From Bactrocera neohumeralis (taxonomy: Eukaryota; Arthropoda; Insecta; Diptera; Tephritidae), in contig NC_065921.1 in NCBI RefSeq assembly GCF_024586455.1, forward strand, positions 44,848,574-44,912,573: a DNA stretch of 64,000 nt. The letters are read 5' to 3'. Positions 11,081 to 22,539 of this stretch are shown piece by piece. The notes under the pieces are model-generated. The model was not told the DNA's origin and searched no databases. It saw nothing but the letters and a program-made list of their open reading frames with translations. The position numbers and the translations under genes are program-made. Within the stretch, counting starts at the first letter, position 1; every line of letters begins with the position of its first letter.

Positions 11081-12125
11081 TAAATAAAGCAAACCAAGTA
11101 AATAAAGCTACCCATATCATACCAATTGGCATAGGGAGATAACTTCACAGAACAAAAAAGAGCTTGTAACAGTCCAACCAAAAATCTTTTATCGATTCGA
11201 TTTTTACGCGCGCATGGTCCGGCTTAATTTTGATCTCGAGTGTATATAGACATTTTGATACGAAACGGCAGCTACAGAGCCAATCTACGGAATTAACTTA
11301 ACTTTATTAACAGGAGTCTCAATGGCGTATTAAGAGACTAGTGCTGTCTGAAAACGGAATCCAAATATACATAAAACTTGCTAGTAAAGTAAGAAGCAAA
11401 TTCTAGCTTTACATGAATTTTTCACAAAAATAGCGGACTGCAAACAAAGTTTCAAATCTTTTATCAAAAAATAGCAAAAAATTGTTTACAAAAAGTCTTG
11501 AAGTAATAACAAAAAATTGAGCCAGATAATGCTACAGCTACATCTTAAAGTGGATAGGTTTGATAGTCTCCGTGTACCATCGTCGGCCGTTTTTAAATGT
11601 AGAAAACCGAGGTTTTTATTTTTTTACCCAAAGAAAAAATAAATAATATATCTTTTATTCCGACCTTATTCCGATTTATCAACACCTGGTATTGTAACTA
11701 CATACATATGTATGTATGTATATATGTACTTGTATGAATTTATATACATTCATACAAAATGGGTTTGCTCAGTTGATTTCTTATCGATGGATTGGAAACT
11801 ATTTTAATTTGCAAATCTGATTAGATTACTACTGATAATTAATAACAAAAATATAATATTAATACTAATTAAATAATACATAATAATTTCCAACTTTAAG
11901 TCTAACAGCTGGCAAGTTATTAACCTTGTACAATAATATCGATGCATGATAATCGATTCTCACATGCACTTAATCTAAACACAACGCGAAAGTATCAAAA
12001 ATAATAAAATGAATCAGAAGAACTTTTTCAGTAGAACTGTTTAACCATCAAGCTCAATTTTTTTGTTAATGACGCCAATACTTAGAACATTTTCCTGTGA
12101 TCGCTTATATTCAGTCGGGCTTATA
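11081..12125. other. No gene recognised
   Basis: A+T-rich spacer with one microsatellite (acatatgtatgtatgta near 11705). No frame or transposon signature was supported. Confidence 0.45.
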
Positions 12126-13022
12126 CAAGGTGCTTTCCAAAGTAAACAGGACTTTTTGAATCTAGCGGCCCCTGTGCGCAATCTAGATATATACATATGT
12201 ATATGTCGACTGGTACGTTAGAATCGGCTATCTTCATCGACTGTCCAGAGAGAAATCATGACATTTCATTGATTGGAAGCGAAGTTATTACTTTTTAAGT
12301 GCCAGTATGTTTGTGTTATTGGTGCGAAAATGAGCTTTGAACAAAGAGCCAACATTAAATTTTGTTTTAAAATTGGTAAAACTTTTACTGAAACATTTCA
12401 ATTGATGAAACAAGTTTATGGCGATGATTGCCTATCCCGTAGCAGAGTGCACGAGTGCTTTGAACGTTTTCAAAGTGGTCGTGAGGACATAAATGACGAT
12501 CAAAATTCGTGATAACCGGAAATTCCATCGAAACTGTGCGTGAATTCATCAAAAATCAGCCGAAATCATCATTGAAATTCATGGAAATGGAATTGAAAAT
12601 CTCCAAAACATCGATTTATCGCATTTTGACTGAACATTTGGGCTTACGAAAGGTGTGTGCACGGTTTGTTTCCCACAAATTGACTGACGACCAAAAATTG
12701 CTCGGCTCAGAACCAAAATCACATTTGAACCATTAACCACTCCCCGTATTTACCTGATATGGCACCGTGCGACTTCCTCCTTTTCGGAAAAATGCATTTG
12801 CCGTGAAAGGAAAGCGTTATGCAGACGTAGAGGCCATTCAAAAGGCTTGCCCCGGCATACTGGCGGCCATACCGGCCAATTAGCTAAAACACTCGTTCGA
12901 CATGCTTTTGGACTGTGTAAAAAGCTGTATTGAAGCAGAAGGAGAATATTTTGAATTTTCCGAAAAAACCATTTGTTCTGTTTTTTTCTTAAAGTCCTGT
13001 TTACTTTGGAACGCACTTTGTA
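12126..13022 (+). mobile_element. Non-autonomous mariner, internally deleted, with both inverted termini
   Basis: Inverted termini face each other: caaggtgctttccaaagtaa... at 12126-12160 and the complement ending ...actttggaacgcactttgta at 12988-13022. Between them the N-terminal helix-turn-helix half of a mariner transposase is readable (MSFEQRANIKFCFKIGKT at 12330; then LKISKTSIYRILTEHLGL near 12600), with a stop/frameshift near 12510. After LTDDQKLL the sequence jumps to the C-terminal PDMAPCDFLLFGK block. The region carrying the first two catalytic aspartates is missing, so the copy cannot encode an active enzyme. The copy at 34780-35494 carries the same join. Confidence 0.8.
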
Positions 13023-13500
13023 CTGATGCATCCATATCCAAACCCATATGCACTGATATGCACCAAAGTAGCCGAGATCACGAACTTCAATTTCAGGCAT
13101 CAAATAGTCGGTTATCACGACGCTATAACGATCGCCATTGACGGTACTGACGGACATCATTTGTGTAGAAATATGAACCGATAATTCCACCAGACCACAC
13201 CAAATCGTTGGTTTTTGGGGATGAAATTGCAGCTCTTGAATCTCTTCAGGTTGCTCTTTGTCCCAAATGCGGCAATTTTGTTTGTTTACATATCCATTGA
13301 TCCAGAAAAGGGCCTTATCGCTGAACAAAATTTGACTCGAAAACGTAGAATATTCTTGGAACTTTTCAAGAGCCCATAAAGCAAAGCCATGACGCTTGGG
13401 AGAGTCGAGCGGCCTCAGTTCTAGCACAAGCTGTGGTTTGCAAGCTTTCAATTTAAGATCTCGATGTAAAATGCGCTAAAACGTTCCATACGTCAGACTC
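13023..13500 (-). mobile_element. Tc3-like Tc1/mariner transposase fragment
   Basis: On the minus strand the reading includes KPQLVLELRPLDSPKRHGFA, then ILFSDKALFWINGYVNKQN, CRIWDKEQ, HPQKPTIWCGL and VNGDRYSVVITDYLMPEI. These match the Tc3-like insect family: linker, first catalytic Asp in FSDxA.F, a GYVNKQNCRIW block and the NG.RY..MI segment. The frame stops matching at about 13070, next to the mariner at 12126-13022, and the QQDGATCHTA block is lost. A continuous 233-residue frame (13451-12750) runs through into the mariner, but only its first half is transposase. Confidence 0.75.
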
Positions 13501-13986
13501 AGCTACGACTGCTATATTTTCTTCACTCTTATTTGGAAACATAGATGCCCATGTTGGTGGTTGCCTGTGAACTCAGATAAGGTTCACCTGGTTACGATTT
13601 GATAGACTGTTCAGCCGTTCTATACACTCCTGTACCAATAGCGATTTGATCTCATACGTGTAGATCGCTTTTAGTGCCGCTTGACTGTCCGAGACGGATA
13701 TTTTATCTTTTTTAAATTTATTATATATTTTTAGTACTGAACTAAGAATAAATTGTTTTATTTGCTACTGGAAAAAAGTTTTGAAACAAATTAAATTATG
13801 CGTTCTCTGCAGAATAGTTACGCATACATTAGTATATGTGTACATACGTATGTATGACAGTAGTCTGCAGTTTTCGACAAATTCGTCAGCGCATTTAATA
13901 TTGCTGTCTTGATTGCTGGTGGCAGTTAAAATTAAAAACTTCCACACCACGAGCCCAAATTGTCCATATGTACGTTTTTGTAGCTG

Positions 13987-14021
13987 TAAGAGCGCTATTA
14001 CATGAAGTAACTTTTGTTGCT
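13987..14021 (-). repeat. Dispersed repeat, inverted mate of 14609-14641
   Basis: Its minus strand reads agcaacaaaagttacttcat... and matches gcaacaaaagttgcctcgtg... at 14609 over about 33 bases with a few mismatches. The similarity may extend weakly on both sides. It is probably a pair of copies of one dispersed element or the arms of a foldback. Confidence 0.5.
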
Positions 14022-14608
14022 AATTCTCGGTCGATTCTCTTTTGCTCTCGCCCATTACCTTCACACGAGCAACTTGTGTTGCGCAACTCTGTTCGAGTTT
14101 TTTTCTCATTCCCTTTCACTTTACTTTAACCCATTGTCGTTTCTTTTTCCTTATAGGTATTTGGGCCACTCTATCAAATATATTAATCAGCTCTGTCAAT
14201 TAAGAAATAAATTTTATTTATTAAAACAAACATATATCACCCTTTTTACTATAGTCTGAATCAATTTGTACGGCTTCCTCCATACATTTCACAATATCTG
14301 TAATTAATTAGATTTTTTCGTCATACTTCATTTTCTAAAATATTTATATTATATTATGTATATATGTATACATATTTGCAAATTACTTACCAAAAGATGA
14401 AATTAAATTTTTTAAATATATTCAAAATATTAATTTCAAAAAAAGATACGCAAATACAACTATGTACTACGAAAGAAAGAACACGAATGCCGAAAAACGT
14501 CGCAGCGAACTGTTACGAATAAGAACACAAAGCGAGTTGCTGAACATTGGAAACTCGGCGCGATTCCCCTCTCCTCGTCGCCCCCTCGCCTATAAACCAA
14601 GAGTTGCC

Positions 14609-14641
14609 GCAACAAAAGTTGCCTCGTGTAATGGCGCTCTA
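14609..14641 (+). repeat. Dispersed repeat, inverted mate of 13987-14021
   Basis: Reads gcaacaaaagttgcctcgtg then taatggcgctcta; the other copy lies about 600 bp upstream in inverse orientation. Confidence 0.5.
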
Positions 14642-15239
14642 AGCAAGCCTCTGTATGTGCGTGTGTGTATTTGTATGAGAATTCTGGTTTTGTCAACTTG
14701 TCCCATATGTGCACGGGTTGGCTGTTGAGTGAGGCGCGGTCGGCCATGCGGGTAGCCATTGCATTTCTCTATTCAAATGACCTAGTTTCGTTGGGCGTGC
14801 AACATACATGCAAACATACGAATACATGCACATACACAAGCATAATATGCACAATACACTGGCATGACCAGTTGATGTGCCCCTTTTTATTTGCCACACA
14901 TGTTGTCGTTCACGCACGTATAAGCATCAACTCGGACACATATGTATATATACACATTAGTGTACAGCGTTGCCACATATTATAGATACATGAAAATATT
15001 ACTTTTGTTTTACCCGTGAAAGCATTTTAAGCAACTCCTATAAGGTATCTAAGTGGCTTTATTAAATGGGCATGAAAGTAATTACAGACCATTCGCCTTC
15101 GCATTAGATACGTGTGGTGATGCTTTCTGTATAAACTCTCGTTCGTTGGCCAGATATTAGTGTTCCTGTCCTGTCTCTTACGCAAACGCTTTGACAATGC
15201 AAGAGTTCGAAGTGCCACGAAAGATCGCGATCCAAAATT

Positions 15240-15475
15240 GTCTGATATAATACTTGTTTATAACGGCTATTTAAGCGCACCCCGAAGATATTCCTACGTC
15301 GTTTCATTTCCATTGACGAATCATGGATCCACTGGCATATACAAGCAATCAAGATCAGTCGAAACAGTACACTTCACACGATGAATCTTTTGCGAAGATT
15401 GTCCTAACCGGGCCAAAAAGGAGATGGTCACTGTTTTCTGAGGATTACCAAGTGTGATCTAGATAGACGGCCTGG
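15240..15475 (+). pseudogene. Mariner transposase fragment, mellifera-like lineage
   Basis: The reading FLRRFISIDESWIHWHIQA (near 15292-15350), with a GDGHCF-like block near 15425, matches the segment carrying the first catalytic aspartate in mellifera-type mariners (FLRRF.T.DE.WIH...GKVMATVFWD). The frame is shifted several times and ends at about 15475, where a second mariner of a different lineage begins. Confidence 0.65.
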
Positions 15476-16115
15476 ACAAGAATAACATGGACAAAAAAAC
15501 AAAAAAGTTTCCGGTATTTCTCGCGAATCCGTCCGAATGAATTTGGTGGTATTTTGGGTATGAAACGCGTTCTTGCTCGATCCGTCCCGATAAAGCCGAA
15601 TTTTTGGAAAAGAGTACCGTAATCAGGTCGCTTTGGACATGCTTGATCGTATGAGATCTGATCCCACACTCATGGAGAGCATTATAACTGCCGATAAGAC
15701 AAGGGTTTATGAGAATGACATGCAAACAAGTCAACAATCATCGAAATGGAGGAAAAAAAAACGAAAACGAAACCAAAACCAAAACCAAAATAACCACGCC
15801 AATGCTACATAAATTTCAATGTGACGCTCATTGTTTTTTTCGATATTCGTGGTTTAGTGCATCGTGAATTTGTTCCGAAGGACAGACGGTCAATAATTGG
15901 CCGTATTGAGGAGCTTGCGTAAGAATATCCGTCGAACATGGCCGGAATTGTGAAAAAATAATTCATGGATTTTCAGGATGATAATGCACCATCGCATTGA
16001 GTCAAGATTGTGAACGAATTTAGAGTCAAAACGTAATGAATCCCATCGATCAAAAATGGTATTCACCAGATGTTGTTCCGTGTGATTTTGAGAAAAATGG
16101 TGCTAAGTTAGAAGT
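15476..16115 (+). pseudogene. Second mariner transposase remnant
   Basis: Blocks in order: VSGISRESVRMNL (helix-turn-helix), a linker, IITADKTRVYEND (first Asp region, degraded), a decayed FFSIFVV*C stretch, WPELWKNNSWIF then DNAPSH-like sequence near 15985, and an SPDVVPCDF-like block near 16067-16088. At 15752-15790 the EPKPKKPR segment is replaced by an A-rich low-complexity run. Stops throughout make it a clear pseudogene. Confidence 0.7.
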
Positions 16116-16742
16116 GAATTTATTATTTTTTAAATTTATTAAGCAGAAATATTTTTTTGTTAAGTGGCAACACTAATGGCGCATCACATTTTACAATTTT
16201 ACAACAACAAGCCCATCAAACTATCAACTCATCAACAAGATGACAACGGCGTACAAATAACTGCTGCCATTGCAACCATTTTTGTGGTGACTGCAACAGC
16301 TGCCGGTGTTCAAAAACCTATATTTGTGGGTGTGTGCGTAATTGTTGCTGCAGGCCAAAGCTTTTTATGCTTCTACAACAAGTTGTTGTTGTTGCCTTTA
16401 GTAACATAGTGGCGCGCATTAAAACCTGCCTTCATACGCCATGACATGCCAAGAGCACTCAGTGAAATTCAGAATTTATTCTGCTGCAGCGGTTGTGTAC
16501 ACATCTGCTGGACGTTGCAGCGCGTTACTGCATTACGAGTAGCTGCAATAGGCCATATGCTGTGCATACGAAATTTTTGAATAGGAAAATAGGTCAATGC
16601 AGTTGATTTGAAGATTATTCTAATGGGTATCTCGCCGCTGTCGCAGAGGCACACGGTCATCTATTTAGGAATGTGTGCATGTAAATGTTCTCGAATGCCG
16701 ACTGGATTTAAAGAACTGGCATAGAAGTTGAAAAAACCTTAC
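16116..16742. other. No gene recognised
   Basis: An 81-codon frame at 16164-16409 is Ala/Val-rich and runs through CAA/GTT-rich sequence. It has no recognisable signature, and I treat it as chance. Confidence 0.35.
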
Positions 16743-17010
16743 ATCTTCTTTTTCTTTATAGACGTAGACACCGCTTACAGTGTTATAGCCTAGTTAACAA
16801 CAGCGCGCCAGTCGTTCTTCCTTTTTGGTGTTTAGCGCCAAATGAATATTTCAAGTGTAGCCAGGTCCTTCTTTACCTGTAACGGTGTTGAGGTCTTCCT
16901 CTTCCTCTGCTTTCCAGGGCGGGTACTGCGTTTAATATTCTTAGAGCTGGAGTGTTTTCATCCATTCGGACAACATGTTCCAACCAGCGTAGCCATTTTC
17001 TCTTAGAAGA
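16743..17010 (-). mobile_element. RTE 3'-end fragment
   Basis: The minus strand matches the last 270 bp of the RTE copy at 18802-21984, including the gttaacaacagcgcgccagt segment and the terminal tctacgcc...aagaa tail. It is 5' truncated and carries substitutions. Confidence 0.8.
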
Positions 17011-18715
17011 AAACTTACTGCAGTTCACAAATAAGGCCAGAGGCACTGCGGCACTTCCATTAGCTCGTGCGAGGATGATAACTCGACCTTTTCCTCATTT
17101 TTAATATTTTGAATCATACACCTACTAAAGACACCAGCAGAGATGACCTTTATCGAACGTTCTTTTATGACCTCAATCGATTTGGCTACGAATTTTTAAG
17201 TTACGAAAATGGGAAAGGAACAAAATATGGCGGTTAAGGTGGCTGAATGATAGTATTCAAAAGTTTTGGTAGTTAAAATGAAACGATGGCCACTAAGTCA
17301 TTAAGACCAGAATTAGCATATACATATAGTCGAAAAGCGTTGGTTTTAAACATATATTCTTCGGTAGTCTACAAGCTGTAAAAACTCAAGCAGATAATCA
17401 ATCTCCCTGGAAATAATATAGCTTGTAGCGCTAACGCCGTCCCCTGTAGACTAAGAATGAAAAAAATGTCTACAAACAGCTGTCGTTTCTAGAAACAGAG
17501 AATGTCAAAAAAATAATCAAAGTCCGCAGACCATTGTAACGTATCTGAGCCCGTATGATGCCTTAGAACAAAACTCTATATTCGAATAAGACTCTACCAC
17601 AGGTATATTCGAATTCCAGCTAAAACGGAAACGGGGTATGGGTACGATGCGTTACTGAAAGTTGAACAGGGAAGAGAGAGCTCGGAAAGTATTAACTGCG
17701 GTACTAGCAGGTGATTAAAGAGAAGAGTGAACTCTCCATTAGACTCAACTCTCCATTAGATTGAAAAGGATAAATGTAGCAGTACTCGCCACCACTTCAC
17801 CAAAGAAAGAACCAACTGCCACATTGTGAACTTGGTCTTAAGCTTCCAAGCAGTTATAGTTTCAACAATATAACTTTCAAGCAATTGTAGATTCAACAAG
17901 ATAACTTATCAAGAAAGGTAGATATGTTCAGCCAAATAACTCGCGAAATTTATTTATATATTTATAATTAAAATGACGTTGCTAAAAACCTCAAAAACTT
18001 ATATCTTACTAAAAATTCAATGTGCATTGGAACGCCTATTCAATGAGAGATAAAACTTTTGTTGCCATGTAGTATTTACTCTTTTGGCATCACTATTGTT
18101 TTTGTAGCCACCAGTTTTGCCACCACTATGCTGACTAACTCTTTAGTTAGTAGGTCGACATGATGTTGCCATATACTATTTGTGTGTATATAGCATGGTA
18201 TGTCAGAAGTCGCAGCAACCTCTGCACTCAACTCAACTCAGCTCAACTCAGCTCTAAACGTAAAGAATCCTTTTTGTGTTATCCTCTGAGTGCTGTTCTC
18301 GTTCTCGCATTTTAAACCGTAACCTAGTTAGGTTCGCTGCATTTTGTGGCGCATTGCAACAGTGCAGATTTTATGTAACGCTGTTATTGTAAAAGTCGGC
18401 CAGCCAACGTGACTTGGAATTCATACATTTGTATGTATTTGTATATCTATCATTGCCGAAAGTTTATTTTATCTATCTAGGTACAGAGTTGCAAATAAAT
18501 AACTCAGAAATAGATAAAATGAAAAGTAAGCAAAATCACGTATTCAGAACATGATTATACTGTGTTCTTTTTTGTTGTTAGACAAACTAGTCGGTATTCA
18601 GTATGCGACACCACTGTGTTCCTTAGTATACTTTATTAGTAATCCAGTAATTTAGACGGATAGTAAGACTTTTAGACAGTACGTTTTAAAGTGTAATTAT
18701 TGAAATTCCCCGACC
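17011..18715. other. No gene recognised
   Basis: Spacer. A small run of ctcaa/ctcag repeats lies at 18225-18252, and a short palindrome (actaact/agttagt) lies at about 18132-18149. No coding or transposon signal was supported. Confidence 0.4.
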
Positions 18716-18766
18716 GATATTCTCAGAGCTGGAGTGTTTTTATCTATTAGGACGACATGACCGGAT
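18716..18766 (-). mobile_element. Short RTE 3' fragment
   Basis: attctcagagctggagtgtt with a following acgacatgacc-like block matches the minus-strand C-terminal region seen in the other RTE copies. It sits just upstream of the near-complete RTE, in the opposite orientation. Confidence 0.6.
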
Positions 18767-18789
18767 TCGGTCATCATTTTTGGTTTTAG

Positions 18790-18801
18790 CAACCTAAGTT
18801 T
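18790..18801. repeat. Target-site duplication, left copy (RTE)
   Basis: caacctaagttt occurs here and at 21985-21996, exactly bracketing the RTE copy and following its aagaagaa tail. Confidence 0.85.
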
Positions 18802-21800
18802 TAGTTTTAGGAGGATGGATTCTCTGATCGCCATTCACTTGGGAGTGGCCAGAAACGATTCTTTTACACATGGCTCAAGCAGCTCACAACTTCCGGTCTT
18901 TGACCAAGTATCCTCTGGGTAGCCTAAGAACATCCGTTCGAAGGCGAGCTAAAGTGAGAAGGCGAAACATCCCTACATAGGGTTGTGCGCTGGGTTTGGG
19001 ACCCGCCACGTAAAAAGCCCCCCCAATGAAAGACTACCAACTGTCTCGGATGAGAGACCCCCCTTTTGATGACGACCATGGCAAACGAAATAAGGAATAC
19101 GATATAAGGGCATGCACCTGGAATATCCGGACCCTTAATTGGGAAGGTGCCGCTGCCCAGCTGGTTGATGTCCGCGTGAAAATGAAGGCTGACATCACCG
19201 CCGTCCAAGAAATGCGATGGACGGGACAAGGACAGAGACGAGTAGGTCCTTGTGGCATTTACTACAGTGGCCATATAAAGGAGCGCAAGTTTGGTGTGGG
19301 ACTCGTGGTGGGAGAGAGACTCCGTCGCCGAGTACTATCATTCACTCCGGTGAATGAACGTCTAGCCACAATCCGCATCAAAGCGAGGTTCTTCAACATA
19401 TCGCTGTCCTGCGCCCACGCACCGACGGAAGAGAAGGACGATGTGACAAAAGATGCCTTTAATGAGTGCTTGGAACGCGCTTATGAGAGCTGCCCCCGCC
19501 ACGATGTCAAAATCGTGCTTGGTGACTTTAACGCCAGGGTGAGCAAAGAAGGTATCTTTGGCACTACGGCCGGTAAATTCAGCCTCCACGACGAAACATC
19601 CCCAAATGGGTTAAGGCTGATTGACTTCGCTGGGGCCCGAAATATGGTTATCTGTAGTACTAGATTCCAGCATAAAAAGATTCATCAAGCTACCTGGCTG
19701 TCTCCGGATCGAAAAACTACCAACCAGATCTATCATGTTGTGATAGACGGAAAACACGTCTCCAGTGTTCTAAACGTGCGTACGCTCCGAGGTCCTAACA
19801 TCGACTCGGACCACTATCTTGTTGCAGCCAAGATTCGCACCCGCCTCTGTGCAGCAAAAAACGCACGCCAACAAACACAAGGAAGGTTCGACGTCGAGAA
19901 GCTGCAATCACAACAGACAGCCGAACGATTTTCTACTCGGCTTGCACTCCTGCTCTCTGAGAGCACTCGTCAACAACTCGGTATAAGGGAACTGTGGGAC
20001 GGCATTTCAAACTCCTTACGTATAGCTGCAACCGAAACCATTGGTTTTCAGAAAGTGCAAAAGAACAGCTGGTACGACGAGGAGTGCCGTGTCGCAGCGG
20101 AGAGAAAACATACTGCCTACCTCGCAACGTTACGATCGACCACAACACGTGCGGGATGGGATAGATACCGAGAGTTGAAGAGGGAAGCAAGACGCATTTG
20201 CAGACAGAAAAAGAAAGAGGGCGAAATGCGTGAGTACGAAGAGCTTGATAAGCTGGCCGACAGGGGTAATGCTCAAAAATTCTACGAAAAAATGCGGCGG
20301 CTTACAGAAGGTTTCAAAACCGGAGCATACTCTTGTAGAACCCCCAAAGGTGATCTAGTCACCGATGCCCAGAGCATACTTAAATTATGGAGGGAAGACT
20401 TCTCCAGCCTGCTGAATGGCAGTGAAAGTACAACGCCAGGAGAAGACGAACCCGATTTCCCAATCGATGACGATGGAGCTGACGTTCCATTACCCGACCA
20501 TGAAGAAGTTCGAATAGCAATTGCCCGCCTGAAGAACAACAAAACGGCAGGGGCCGACGGATTGCCGACCGAGCTATTCATACACGGAGGCGAAGAACTG
20601 ATAAGGAGCATGCATCAGCTTCTTTGTAAAATATGGTCGGACGAAAGCATCCCCAACGATGGGATTTAAGTGTGCTCTGCCCAATCCACAGAAAGGGAGA
20701 CCCCACAATCTGCGCCAACTACCGTGTGTATTGTGTGAAAAATTAAAGTCCACCGTCAACAAACTGATTGGACCTTATCAGTGTGGCTTTAGACCTGGAA
20801 AATCAACAACCGACCAGATATTTACCATGCGCCAAATCTTGGAAAAGACCCGTGAAAGGAGAATCGACACACACCATCTCTTCGTCGATTTCAAAGCTGA
20901 TTTCGATAGCACGAAAAGGAGCTGCCTTTATGCCGCGATGTCTGAATTTGGTATCCCCGCAAAACTAATACGGCTGTGTAAACTGACGTTGAGCAACACG
21001 AAAAGCTCCGTCAGGATTGGGAAGGACCTCTCCGAGCCGTTCGATACCAAACGAGGTTTCAGACAAGGCGACTCCCTATCGTGCGACTTTTTCAACCTGC
21101 TTCTGGAGAAAATAGTTCGAGCCGCAGAACTAAATAGAGAAGGTACCATCTTCTATAAGAGTGTAAAGCTGCTGGCGTATGCCGATGATATTGATATCAT
21201 CGGCCTCAACACCGTTAGTTCTGCTTTCTCCAGGCTGGACAAGGAAGCAAAAGAAATGGGTCTGGCAGTGAACGAGGGCAAGACGAAATATCTCCTGTCA
21301 TCAAACAAACAGTCGTCGCACTCGCGACTTGGCTCTCACGTCATTGTTGACAGTCATAGCTTTGAAGTTGTAGATAATTTCGTCTATTAGGAACCAGTAT
21401 TAACACCACCAACAATGTCAGCCTGGAAATCCAACGCAGGATTGCCCTTGCTAACAGGTGGTACCTCGGACTGAGTAGACAATTGAAAAGTAAAGTCCTC
21501 TCTCGACGAACAAAAACCAAACTCTATAAGTCACTCATAATTCCCGTCCTGCTGTATGGTGCAGAGGCTTAGACGATGGCAGCAACCGATGAGTCGACGT
21601 TACGAGTTTTCGAGAGAAAAGTTCTGCGAAAGATTTATGGTCCTTTGCGCATTGGCCACGGCGAATATCGCATTCGATGGAACGATGAGCTGTACGAGAT
21701 ATACGACGACATTGACAAAGTTCAGCGAATTAAAAGACAGCGGCTACGCTGGCTAGGTCATGTTGTCCGAATGGACGAAAACACTCCAATTCTGAAAGTA

Positions 21801-21984
21801 TTCGACGCAGTACCCGCCGGAGGAGGCAGAGGAAGAGGAAGACCTCCACTCCGCTGGAAGGACCAAGTGGAGAAGGACCTGGCTTCGCGTGGAATATCCA
21901 ATTGGCGCCACGTAGCGAAAAAACGCGCGCTGTTGTTAACTCGGCTATAATCGCGTAAGCGGTGTCTACGCCAATTAAGAAGAA
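18802..21984 (+). mobile_element. RTE-clade non-LTR retrotransposon, near full length
   Basis: This 3183-bp element is flanked by a 12-bp target duplication (caacctaagttt). It has a roughly 220-bp leader, a single long reading frame (endonuclease plus reverse transcriptase), a very short 3' UTR and the tail aattaagaagaa. Size, single frame, domain order and short non-poly(A) tail fit the RTE clade; the protein resembles sequences often mislabelled craniofacial development protein 2-like. It is the best copy of at least ten RTE pieces in the window. The clear flanking duplication argues for a fairly recent insertion, although the frame is already broken. Confidence 0.9.
19026..21950 (+). pseudogene. 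RTE endonuclease/reverse transcriptase ORF, broken in three places
   Basis: In life this protein nicks target DNA and copies its own RNA onto it. The 5' part (19026-20669, 547 codons) holds an APE-type endonuclease: TWNIRT, QEMRWTG, GDFNAR and SDHYLV. It continues into RT block LKNNKTAGADGLPTELF. The RT core follows (20659-21390): GFRPGKSTTDQIF, FVDFKADFDS, RQGDSLSCDFF and the catalytic YADD near 21180. The C-terminus is at 21576-21950 (RLRWLGHVVRM). Breaks: a 2-bp loss near 20663, a deletion of about 40 bp near 20725, a 1-bp loss near 21387 making a stop, and TGG to TAG near 21570. The last lesion is shared with the copy at 60417-63144. Confidence 0.9.
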
Positions 21985-21996
21985 CAACCTAAGTTT
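21985..21996. repeat. Target-site duplication, right copy (RTE)
   Basis: Second caacctaagttt, directly after the RTE tail. Confidence 0.85.
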
Positions 21997-22539
21997 AACA
22001 AGAAATAGCCTCTAACATAACAGTCCAAAATGAACGTAAACTAGTGTTATCAATGCTTAATATCTTTGGAGAGGTACGAAGAAAACTCTGACTGAATCGA
22101 TAAGTTTTTTCCTCAACTAGTTTCAGGGGCTGTTATAAAAAAGTTTCCATTTTACTAAGAAACTGAGAAGCAATTGTATAGCGATAATAATGAAGATGAG
22201 AATTTTGACTTCATTGTCTCAGAGTTGGGATAAGTGTAACAAAGAAGAAGAGAAAGATCTTTAATTTAGGTTTTAAATAAAATATATTGTTTCTTTCTTT
22301 TCGATAATATAGGCTGTGACCATGGTTAGACGGATAGAGGTTTTGTCTTCAGTAATTGTAATTGTCGCCCTTGCAGTAGAAACGTCGATCGCGTACTGAA
22401 TGTCTCATTCTCAACGGGAATAGAGCTTATCTATAGAGTCAGCCTCTATATATCAGACTTTTACAACAGAGAAGTTTATAACACTTACAATAAAACGTTG
22501 AAGATCCTATAAAATGTATACATCCATATATAAACGATC
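21997..22539. other. No gene recognised
   Basis: Spacer with short frames only; no transposon signature was supported. Confidence 0.4.

Larger units (their letters stand above)
13501..15160. other. No gene recognised; contains a dispersed repeat pair
   Basis: Several short frames lie here (for example 14462-14728 plus, 14759-14460 minus), but none shows a domain. Two related blocks in opposite orientation are annotated separately. Confidence 0.4.

Noticed and set aside
14460..14985. Overlapping frames of 74-106 codons on both strands
   Set aside because: They lie on both strands of the same sequence, are Arg/Cys/His-rich without motif, and lie around a dispersed repeat.
16164..16409. 81-codon Ala/Val-rich plus-strand frame resembling a membrane protein
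   Set aside because: Produced by CAA/GTT/GCA-rich low-complexity sequence; no splice or conservation evidence.
19034..21987. Several minus-strand frames across the RTE element
   Set aside because: They are mirror frames of the real plus-strand coding sequence.
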